Part shown: positions 36,071-43,032 of the stretch, one piece after another
Layout of the letters: each line of letters begins with the position of its first letter
Numbering within the stretch: position 1 is the stretch's first letter
DNA from: Candidatus Omnitrophota bacterium
GTDB lineage: Bacteria; Omnitrophota; Gorgyraeia; Gorgyraeales; Gorgyraeaceae
Assembly (NCBI GenBank): GCA_003485765.1
Contig: DNHS01000023.1
Location: 7,029 to 50,060 of the forward strand
Length of the DNA stretch: 43,032 nt
Reading direction: 5' to 3'
Made by a program: the position numbers and the translations under genes
Notes under the pieces: model-generated
What the model was told of the DNA's origin: nothing
What the model saw: the letters and a program-made list of their open reading frames with translations, nothing else
Databases searched by the model: none

Positions 36071-37582
36071 ATGGCAAAGGCAAAATTAACAAAAAAAGCA
36101 ATTGAAGTAAAGACAAAGAACCCGCTTGTAAACGGTTCTTTCAATGAAAAAGCAGCCAGGGATGTCATGCAATTAATAAAGGAGAAGGGCATTAAGATCA
36201 TTGATTTGAAATTCAATGATATGCCTGGGCTTTGGCAGCATTTTTCAATCCCTGCTACAGAATTAAAGGACATGCCAGACCTTACTCGTTCAATATGGGT
36301 GGACGGCATAGGTTTTGACGGTTCTTCAATAAGGGGTTTTCAGAAGATTCAGGAATCAGACATGATTATGATACCTGATCCTTCAACAGCTGTTATTGAC
36401 CCTGTATGCGAAGTTCCTACTTTGAGTATGATATGCGATATTTACGATCCATTGACTCGTAAGGCATATAGCAGAGATCCAAGGCATATTGCCAAAAAGG
36501 CTGAAAAATATCTTAAGGATTCAGGCATTGCTGATACAGTTTATTTTGGGCCGGAAGCAGAATTCTTTATTTTCAATAGTATCCGTTTTGACCAGACGGA
36601 AAATTCAGGATATTATTTTATTGATTCTGATGAGGGCGACTGGAATACAGGAAGAGACGAGAATCCAAACCTGGGTTATAAGATACGGTTTAAGGAAGGA
36701 TATTTTCCTGTGCCTCCGCATGATTCTATGCAGGATCTGAGGAGCAGGATCATTCTAAAAATGATAGAAGCCGGTATTAATATAGAAGTGCATCATCATG
36801 AAGTCGCTACTGCAGGCCAATGTGAAATTGATATCAAGTATGATAGCTTGACTAAAATGGCGGATAGCCTCCTGCTTTACAAATATATTATTAAAAATAT
36901 GGCCAAGCAGAATGGCATGGTAGCTACGTTTATGCCAAAGCCTCTTTTTGCAGACAATGGCTCAGGCATGCATTGCCACCAGAGTTTGTGGAAAGACGGG
37001 AAAAATCTTTTCTTTGATAAGAATGGTTACGCGCTTTTAAGCCAGACCGCAAAGTATTATATAGGAGGGCTTTTAAAACATGCGAATAGTTTAATGGCTT
37101 TCTGCGCGCCTACGACAAACTCCTACAAGAGATTGGTACCGGGATATGAAGCGCCTGTAAATCTTGTTTATTCAGCAAGGAACCGTTCAGCAGCTATCAG
37201 GATACCTATGTATACAGACAATCCGAAATCCAAGAGGATAGAATTCAGGCCGCCTGACCCGTCATGCAACGGATATCTTGCGTTCAGCGCAATGCTAATG
37301 GCAGGACTTGACGGCATACAGAACAAGATAGATCCAGGGGAGCCTGTGGATATCGATTTGTTTGAATTAAACGAAGAGGAAAGGAGCAAAATAGCCACTG
37401 TGCCTTCATCCTTACGCCGGGCAATAGACGCCTTGGAGGCTGATCACGATTATCTATTAAAAGGAGGAGTGTTCACGAAAGATGTAATAGATATCTGGAT
37501 TGAGTATAAACGTAAAAGAGAGATAGATCCTGTCAGGATGAGGCCGCATCCGTACGAGTTTTATCTTTATTTTGACATATAA
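36071..37582 (+). CDS. glnA: Glutamine synthetase, GSI-beta type
   Basis: The second glutamine synthetase, 503 residues, longer than the first. It has an N-terminal Lys-rich extension, then IIDLKFNDMPGLWQHFSIP, GFDGSSIRGF, FGPEAEFFIF, the beta-type insertion with GYYFIDSDEGDWNTG, MPKPLFADNGSGMHCHQSLW, NSYKRLVPGYEAPVN and IEFRPPDPSCNGYLAFS; the C-terminus HPYEFYLYFDI is typical. In the adenylylation loop the usual N-L-Y-D-L-P-x-E-E reads IDLFELNEEE, so Tyr is replaced by Phe and adenylylation there is excluded. AAAGGGGAG precedes ATG 36071. Expression is expected to require antitermination at leader B. Confidence 0.95.
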   Translation: MAKAKLTKKAIEVKTKNPLVNGSFNEKAARDVMQLIKEKGIKIIDLKFNDMPGLWQHFSIPATELKDMPDLTRSIWVDGIGFDGSSIRGFQKIQESDMIMIPDPSTAVIDPVCEVPTLSMICDIYDPLTRKAYSRDPRHIAKKAEKYLKDSGIADTVYFGPEAEFFIFNSIRFDQTENSGYYFIDSDEGDWNTGRDENPNLGYKIRFKEGYFPVPPHDSMQDLRSRIILKMIEAGINIEVHHHEVATAGQCEIDIKYDSLTKMADSLLLYKYIIKNMAKQNGMVATFMPKPLFADNGSGMHCHQSLWKDGKNLFFDKNGYALLSQTAKYYIGGLLKHANSLMAFCAPTTNSYKRLVPGYEAPVNLVYSARNRSAAIRIPMYTDNPKSKRIEFRPPDPSCNGYLAFSAMLMAGLDGIQNKIDPGEPVDIDLFELNEEERSKIATVPSSLRRAIDALEADHDYLLKGGVFTKDVIDIWIEYKRKREIDPVRMRPHPYEFYLYFDI

Positions 37583-37591
37583 TTAATATTT

Positions 37592-37631
37592 TGTAGGGGG
37601 CGGAACATTGTTCCGCCCCCTACATATATTT
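37592..37631 (+). terminator. GC-rich hairpin / terminator after the second glnA
   Basis: Stem TGTAGGGGGCGGAAC (37592-37606) / GTTCCGCCCCCTACA (37610-37624), 15 perfect pairs with loop ATT, followed after TATA by TTTTTTG. It should terminate well in both directions, and its composition differs from the surroundings, so it may also be a REP-type repeat. Confidence 0.75.
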
Positions 37632-37669
37632 TTTGTATGTTATTGCATAAAAATTAGGCAGGAGGTAAA

Positions 37670-37879
37670 ATGGAAGTTAATAATTTCTTTGTGACGCTTA
37701 AAAAGGGTGAGATATACCGCGCTGTTATAGGCGACATAGAGAGGTCTCTTATTGAAAAGGCCTTAGAATACACGTCCGGGAATCAGATTACGGCAGCAAA
37801 GCTGCTCGGCATTAACCGCAATACAATACGCACAAAGATAAAAAAACTTAATATTAATGTCGATAGATTTAAATTATAA
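37670..37879 (+). CDS. Stand-alone Fis-type DNA-binding protein (NtrC DNA-binding domain-like)
   Basis: A 69-residue protein. Residues about 22-62 (DIERSLIEKALEYTSGNQIT, AAKLLGINRNTIRTKIKKL) match the Fis/HTH-8 domain found at the C-terminus of NtrC-family activators, with the second helix of the helix-turn-helix at LGINRNTIRTKI. No AAA+ or receiver domain precedes it, so on its own it cannot activate sigma-54. It may be a Fis-like nucleoid protein or a local regulator of gltBD. AGGCAGGAGG precedes ATG 37670. It lies between glnA and gltB, 17 bases before the latter, suggesting co-transcription. Confidence 0.85.
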   Translation: MEVNNFFVTLKKGEIYRAVIGDIERSLIEKALEYTSGNQITAAKLLGINRNTIRTKIKKLNINVDRFKL

Positions 37880-37896
37880 ATACCAGCGCTAATAAT

Positions 37897-40800
37897 ATGA
37901 CACAGTATAGGTATCGCCCAAAAAAACAAGGATTATACGACCCTCAGTTTGAACATGATAGCTGCGGTGTAGGGTTTGTATGTAATGTAAAAGGCAAAAA
38001 ATCTAATGCTATTATTAAACAAGGCCTTGAGGTTTTAAGGCGGCTTTCCCATAGAGGCGCTACGGGAGCAGACCCTGAAACAGGGGATGGGGCAGGTATA
38101 CTTATACAGATACCTCATAATTTTTTTAAGAAGGTTTGCGCTAAGCGCAAAATCAGTCTTCCTGAAGCAGGCGAATACGGGACTGGTATGGTATTTTTGC
38201 CAACCGGCCAGGAAGAAAAAATATTCTGCAAAGATATTTTTGAAAAAGTTATTCAGGATAACGGCCAGATTCTTCTTGGCTGGCGCGAAATACCTGTAGA
38301 CAGTTCTACTATAGGCAGGACAGCAAGAGCTACTCAGCCTGGCATAGAGCAGGTTTTTATTGCCAGGAATAAAGATATTGCGCATGGGCTTGATTTTGAA
38401 AGAAAATTATATGTAATAAGAAAACAGATTGAGAATTCAATATTTAGCTCAGACCTTAAACAGAAGTCCTATTTTTATATTACAAATATATCTTCCAAAA
38501 CTTTTTCTTACAAAGGCCTTTTAATGCCGAACCAACTTGAAAGGTTTTTTCATGATCTCGTGGATGAAAGTCTTGAGAGCGCTATATGTCTTGTTCACTC
38601 CCGCTATAGCACAAATACATTTCCAACCTGGGACCTGAGCCAGCCATTCAGATTTCTTGCCCATAATGGAGAAATAAATACCCTCAGGGGCAATATAAAC
38701 TGGATGAAGGCAAGAGAAGGGTTATTAAAAAGCAAGCTTTTTGGAAAAGATATCGAGAGCCTTAAGCCTGTGATTACGCCTGATGGAAGCGATTCCATGG
38801 CCATAGATAATATATTTGAACTTTTGGTTCTGTCCGGCAGATCTCTTCCTCATACAATGATGATGCTTATGCCCGGCGCATGGGAACATAATAACCTGAT
38901 AGATAAAAAAATAAAGGATTTTTATAAATATCACGCGTGTCTCATGGAGCCATGGGATGGGCCGGCGGCAATTGCGTTTAGTGACGGCGTAAACATAGGG
39001 GCGGTCCTAGATAGGAATGGGCTGAGGCCGGCGCGTTATATAGTCACCAAAGATGATTTTGCAGTAATGGCTTCAGAGTCAGGGGTGCTGGATATAAAAC
39101 CGGAAGATATTCTTATTTCAGGAAGGCTCGAGCCGGGAAAGATATTTTTTATAGATACTGAAAAAGGCCGCATTATAAATGACAGCGAAATTAAAAATGA
39201 AGTATCATCTATTAATCCATATGGAAAATGGATTAAAGATAATATGGTAGAACTGGAAGAGATAGAGGCAAGGGAAAAACTAAATTCCAATGTTTTGACC
39301 GCGCTGAAGGCATTTGGGTATACGAGGGAAGATTTAAAGATTATTATTCAGCCCATGCTGGAAACAGGCAAAGAACCCATTGGTTCAATGGGTAATGACA
39401 CACCGCACGCCATTTTTTCTAAAAGGCCGCAGCTTCTTTACGCTTATTTCAAACAATTATTCGCTCAAGTTACTAATCCGGCTATCGACCCCATAAGAGA
39501 AAAAATAGTAATGAGCCTTGAAAGCTACATCGGCCCGGAAGGAAATCTTCTGGACGAAACGCCGGAACATTGCCATAAGCTTAGAGTAAAGCGTCCTATT
39601 CTTACAAATGAAGAATTAGAAAAGGTCCGCTCTATAAAGATAAACAGTTTTAAAACAAAGACTATATCAATGCTTTTTAGCGTAAATAAAAAGGACGATT
39701 TTATAAAAGCGATTGATAGGATATGCAAAGAAGCCGTCTCAGCGATAAAAGAAGGTTACACGTTTATCATATTGAGCGACAGGGGCATGGATGAAAAACA
39801 TTCAAGCCTCCCGGCGCTTTTAGCTGTAGGAGCCTTGCATCACCACCTTGTGAAAAAATCCCTCAGGAATCAGATAGGCATAATCATGGAAAGCGGGGAG
39901 CCGAGAGAGGTGCATCATTTTGCGCTTTTATTCGGATACGGGGCGGATTGCGTTAATTCATATTTAGCTTATGAGGCAGTAAAGCATATTGTCAAAGAGA
40001 ATGGGTTAAGCTTGGATTTTGCAAAAGCAGTTTACAATTATATACACGCAGTGGAGGAAGGCATATTAAAGATACTTTCGAAGATGGGCATCTCAACGCT
40101 TCAAAGTTATAGGGGTGCTCAGATATTTGAGGCTCTTGGGCTGGGAGATGAAGTTATTGAAAAGTGTTTTGCAGGGACTGCCTCAAGAATTGGCGGAGCT
40201 GATTTTGGCGTAATAAAAGAAGAGACGCTGGAAAGGCACAGAGACGCGTATCCTGAAAGAACGACGGGGCCTGTGCATCTTGCCGCAGGAGGGTTATATC
40301 AGTGGAGGAGAGACGGAGAGTTCCATTTGTGGAATCCTGAATCAATATCCAGCTTACAGGACGCCGCAAGAAACAATGATTATGGAAAATATAAGGAGTT
40401 CTCTCGGTTTATAAACGATCAGGCCAAAAATCCTACCACGCTGAGAAGTTTATTAAAATTTAAAAACGTAAACTCAATTCCGATAGAAGAAGTGGAGAAG
40501 ATTGAAACCATAGTTAAACGTTTTGCGACAGGGGCCATGAGTTTCGGTTCAATAGGCAGTGGCGCGCATGAGACCCTGGCTATTGCAATGAATAGCATTG
40601 GAGGCAGGTCTAACACAGGAGAAGGCGGGGAAGACCCTGCCAGATTCGCATCTTTACCTGACGGTAGTTCCAGAAGGAGCGCCATAAAACAGGTTGCTTC
40701 AGGCAGATTCGGAGTCACTACGAACTATCTTGTAAATGCGGATGAATTGCAGATAAAAATTGCACAAGGCGCGAAACCTGGTGAAGGCGGCCAGCTCCCG

Positions 40801-42420
40801 GGTCATAAAGTAAGCGTAATAATCGCAGCTACCAGGTACACCACAGAAGGCGTAACGCTTATTTCCCCTCCTCCGCATCACGATATTTATTCAATAGAAG
40901 ACCTGGCGCAATTGATATTTGATTTAAAAAATACAAATCCAAGAGCAAGGATAAGCGTGAAGCTTGTGTCTGAAGTAGGCGTTGGGACTATTGCTGCGGG
41001 AGTGGCAAAGGGGCACGCTGACATGATCTTGATTTCAGGCGGGGATGGCGGCACAGGGGCTTCTCCTTTAAGCTCTATTAAACACGCCGGGCTTCCGTGG
41101 GAGCTAGGGTTATCAGAAACCCACCAGACACTTGTTTTAAACGATTTGCGCTCAAGGGTGAGGCTGCAGACAGACGGCCAGATGAGGACAGGAAGGGATG
41201 TCGCGATAGCAGCCCTTTTAGGGGCAGAGGAGTTTGGTTTTTGCACAGCAGCATTGATTGTTCTGGGGTGCGTCATGCTGAGGCATTGCCACCTTAACAA
41301 TTGTTCTATAGGCATAGCTACTCAGGACGAAATGCTTTTGAGAAAATTCTCAGGCAAACCCGAACATGTAGTGAATTACTTGTATTTTATAGCCCAGGAA
41401 TTGAGAGAGATTATGGCCAGTTTAGGAGTAAGAAGTTTGGAAAAGATGGTGGGCAGAGTGGATTTATTAGATGTAGATAAAAATATCCTGCCGTGGAAAG
41501 CAAAAGGCATTGATTTCTCAAAGATACTTTATAAGCCGGGTGTTTCGCGAGATGTAGGAACGCATTGCAGCATTTCTCAGGATCACGGGATTCAGATTGT
41601 CTTGGATAGAAAACTTATAGAGCTATCTAAAGACGCATTGGAAAAAACAAACAATGTTAAAATAGCGCTTCAGATTAAGAACACTGACAGGTCTCTTGGC
41701 GCTATGTTGAGCGGAGAGTTGTGCAGGCTGCACGGCGAGGAAGGCCTTTCTGAGGATACCATATATTGTAAATTTAAAGGCGTGGCAGGCCAGAGCTTTG
41801 GAGCATTTTTGGCAAAGGGCATTACGTTTGAACTCGAGGGTATGGCAAACGATTATGTAGGAAAAGGCATTTCAGGCGGAAAGATTATTATTTATCCTGA
41901 CAAAAAAGCGAATTATAGCTCAGAGGAAAATATTATAATCGGTAATACTGCTTTTTACGGCGCAATAACAGGAGAGGTGTATATAAGAGGCCTTGCGGGC
42001 GAGAGGTTCTGTATACGTAATTCTGGTTTAAATGCTGTTATAGAAGGGGTCGGGGACCATGGCTGCGAATATATGACAGGAGGAAGGGTTATAATTTTAG
42101 GCAGGACCGGCAGAAATTTCGGGGCAGGCATGTCAGGCGGAATCGCATATGTGTATGACGCAAAAAGGGATTTTAATAAAAAGTGCAACATGGACATGGT
42201 GGAGCTTGAGACATTAATCGAAGATGACAAGACGTTTATTCATACCCTGGTTTCTAACCACAAAAAATACACAGGGAGCCAAATCGCGAATGATGTTTTA
42301 GAGAGTTTTAATAAAGAAATCAAAAAATTTATAAAGATTATGCCAATAGAGTATAAGCGTATTCTTGAAAATAAGAAAATAACCAGAAAGCTGGGATTAA
42401 CGGAGGCCTTTGATGGGTGA
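37897..42420 (+). CDS. gltB: Glutamate synthase (NADPH-type) large subunit
   Basis: Transfers the amide nitrogen of glutamine to 2-oxoglutarate, completing the GS-GOGAT cycle. It has 1507 residues, normal length. A 22-residue propeptide precedes Cys23 in HDSCGVGFV, which becomes the N-terminal nucleophile of the glutaminase domain (about 23-420). The central domain follows. The FMN synthase domain (about 860-1220) shows SIGSGAHETLAIAMNSIGGR and GEGGEDPAR, and has the 3Fe-4S cysteines in CVMLRHCHLNNCSIGIATQ. The C-terminal beta helix has G-x-x-G-x-x-x-G repeats (YVGKGISGGKIIIYP). No Shine-Dalgarno is seen before ATG 37897. It overlaps gltD by eight bases. Confidence 0.96.
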   Translation: MTQYRYRPKKQGLYDPQFEHDSCGVGFVCNVKGKKSNAIIKQGLEVLRRLSHRGATGADPETGDGAGILIQIPHNFFKKVCAKRKISLPEAGEYGTGMVFLPTGQEEKIFCKDIFEKVIQDNGQILLGWREIPVDSSTIGRTARATQPGIEQVFIARNKDIAHGLDFERKLYVIRKQIENSIFSSDLKQKSYFYITNISSKTFSYKGLLMPNQLERFFHDLVDESLESAICLVHSRYSTNTFPTWDLSQPFRFLAHNGEINTLRGNINWMKAREGLLKSKLFGKDIESLKPVITPDGSDSMAIDNIFELLVLSGRSLPHTMMMLMPGAWEHNNLIDKKIKDFYKYHACLMEPWDGPAAIAFSDGVNIGAVLDRNGLRPARYIVTKDDFAVMASESGVLDIKPEDILISGRLEPGKIFFIDTEKGRIINDSEIKNEVSSINPYGKWIKDNMVELEEIEAREKLNSNVLTALKAFGYTREDLKIIIQPMLETGKEPIGSMGNDTPHAIFSKRPQLLYAYFKQLFAQVTNPAIDPIREKIVMSLESYIGPEGNLLDETPEHCHKLRVKRPILTNEELEKVRSIKINSFKTKTISMLFSVNKKDDFIKAIDRICKEAVSAIKEGYTFIILSDRGMDEKHSSLPALLAVGALHHHLVKKSLRNQIGIIMESGEPREVHHFALLFGYGADCVNSYLAYEAVKHIVKENGLSLDFAKAVYNYIHAVEEGILKILSKMGISTLQSYRGAQIFEALGLGDEVIEKCFAGTASRIGGADFGVIKEETLERHRDAYPERTTGPVHLAAGGLYQWRRDGEFHLWNPESISSLQDAARNNDYGKYKEFSRFINDQAKNPTTLRSLLKFKNVNSIPIEEVEKIETIVKRFATGAMSFGSIGSGAHETLAIAMNSIGGRSNTGEGGEDPARFASLPDGSSRRSAIKQVASGRFGVTTNYLVNADELQIKIAQGAKPGEGGQLPGHKVSVIIAATRYTTEGVTLISPPPHHDIYSIEDLAQLIFDLKNTNPRARISVKLVSEVGVGTIAAGVAKGHADMILISGGDGGTGASPLSSIKHAGLPWELGLSETHQTLVLNDLRSRVRLQTDGQMRTGRDVAIAALLGAEEFGFCTAALIVLGCVMLRHCHLNNCSIGIATQDEMLLRKFSGKPEHVVNYLYFIAQELREIMASLGVRSLEKMVGRVDLLDVDKNILPWKAKGIDFSKILYKPGVSRDVGTHCSISQDHGIQIVLDRKLIELSKDALEKTNNVKIALQIKNTDRSLGAMLSGELCRLHGEEGLSEDTIYCKFKGVAGQSFGAFLAKGITFELEGMANDYVGKGISGGKIIIYPDKKANYSSEENIIIGNTAFYGAITGEVYIRGLAGERFCIRNSGLNAVIEGVGDHGCEYMTGGRVIILGRTGRNFGAGMSGGIAYVYDAKRDFNKKCNMDMVELETLIEDDKTFIHTLVSNHKKYTGSQIANDVLESFNKEIKKFIKIMPIEYKRILENKKITRKLGLTEAFDG

Positions 42421-43032
42421 TCCAAAAGGTTTTCTAAAAATAAAAAGGCAAAAACCTAAATATAGACCTGCGTGCGACAGGGTTAAAGATTATGAAGAAG
42501 TCAGCATCTTGAGGCCGGATTCTGATTCAAAAGAACAGGCATCGCGCTGCATGGACTGTGGGACTCCTTTTTGCCATTGGGGCTGCCCTGTAGGAAATTA
42601 CATCCCGGAGTGGAATGATCTTATGTTCCATGGCCAGTGGGAAAAGGCCTTGGAATTATTATGCGCTACAAATAATTTTCCGGAGTTTACAGGGAGGCTA
42701 TGCCCTGCGCCTTGCGAATATGCATGTGTCCTGGGCATTAACGAAGACCCTGTGACAATAAAGGAGAATGAATTAGCGATAATAGAACGCGGATTTAAAA
42801 AAGACCTTATAAAACCAATGCCCCCTAAAAAACGGACAGGTAAAAAAGTAGTGGTAATAGGTTCAGGCCCCGCAGGCCTGGCGGCAGCTGATCAATTAAA
42901 TAAGGCAGGCCATAAGATAACTATATTTGAAAAAGACGATAAAGCCGGCGGAATTTTAAGATACGGCATACCAGATTTTAAAATAGATAAAAAAGTAATA
43001 GACAGGCGCCTTGCAATTTTAAAGAAAGAGGG
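42413..43032 (+). CDS. gltD: Glutamate synthase small subunit, 3'-truncated by the window edge
   Basis: Passes electrons from NAD(P)H to the large subunit. 206 codons are present of about 480. The N-terminal domain has two 4Fe-4S-type Cys clusters, CMDCGTPFCHWGCP and CPAPCEYACV, followed by the FAD dinucleotide fold KKVVVIGSGPAGLAAADQL and FEKDDKAGGILRYGIPDFKI. The ATG at 42413 lies inside the end of gltB, in a different frame, with CGGAGG upstream, so translation is coupled. The gene runs off the window. Confidence 0.95.
   Translation, partial: MGDPKGFLKIKRQKPKYRPACDRVKDYEEVSILRPDSDSKEQASRCMDCGTPFCHWGCPVGNYIPEWNDLMFHGQWEKALELLCATNNFPEFTGRLCPAPCEYACVLGINEDPVTIKENELAIIERGFKKDLIKPMPPKKRTGKKVVVIGSGPAGLAAADQLNKAGHKITIFEKDDKAGGILRYGIPDFKIDKKVIDRRLAILKKE

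Noticed and set aside
36489..36740. An 83-codon frame inside the second glutamine synthetase, and many similar frames on either strand
   Set aside because: They overlap well-conserved genes in other frames and show no family features or ribosome-binding context.
3027..37624. CRISPR array
   Set aside because: The repeats are scattered single palindromes with variable stems; there is no regular array of repeats and spacers and no cas gene.

Overview
The window reads as chromosome of a free-living-type Gram-negative bacterium of moderate to low GC. It has an outer membrane (BamA, Skp, LpxD, LpxC-FabZ, LpxA, LpxI), type IV pilin-like secretion proteins, and a 124-residue secreted protein with the motif ITLTTYYPAPYG. 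I associate that combination with Candidatus Omnitrophota (OP3) or a close PVC or Elusimicrobia-type lineage. This placement is an inference from gene content; no marker search was possible. Nearly everything lies on the plus strand.

Layout. 1-2.96 kb: the end of GTP-type PEP carboxykinase, a stand-alone CoaB that appears to start at ATT, and a pseudopilin. 3.0-3.5 kb: terminator, tRNA-Cys, tRNA-Leu and tRNA-Val, then a structured module bounded by a second copy of the tRNA-Val 3' end. 3.5-13.4 kb: a translation block (thrS, infC with an ATT start, rpmI, rplT, pheS, pheT) interrupted by a Trk/Ktr potassium-uptake cluster that contains a 35-residue membrane peptide. 13.4-15.1 kb: 6S RNA and rarA, bracketed by two inverted copies of one hairpin. 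15.1-22.7 kb: a PP-loop tRNA-thiolation-like protein, glmU, prs, rplY, pth, rpsF, ssb, rpsR, rplI, dnaB. 22.7-29.6 kb: a strong promoter, then bamA, skp, lpxD, lpxC-fabZ, lpxA, lpxI. 29.7-43 kb: a nitrogen-assimilation region with a GAF-ANTAR RNA-binding antiterminator, queF, glnA, an ECF-like sigma factor, an outer-membrane barrel protein, amt, two PII genes, a second glnA, a Fis-type protein, gltB and the start of gltD.

The most interesting system is the nitrogen region. The ANTAR protein is followed, 2 to 6 kb downstream, by three leaders: before the sigma factor, before the outer-membrane protein/amt genes, and before the second glnA. Each carries tandem small hairpins, mostly with six-base loops with A at position 1 and G at position 4, and in each the 3' strand of such a hairpin is also the 5' strand of an intrinsic terminator. 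This is the architecture known for ANTAR targets. Two of the leaders carry a third hexaloop hairpin overlapping a second terminator in series, which I do not know from described examples. I infer a local ANTAR antitermination regulon for ammonium uptake and assimilation.

A second theme is dispersed palindromes. Long perfect hairpins (11-15 bp stems, three of them with nearly the same 13-base loop built on ACATTGTC) sit between genes or over stop codons. A separate family with a CGAAGYGAG-like core occurs after tRNA-Val, at the 3' end of one gene, and apparently in frame inside another.
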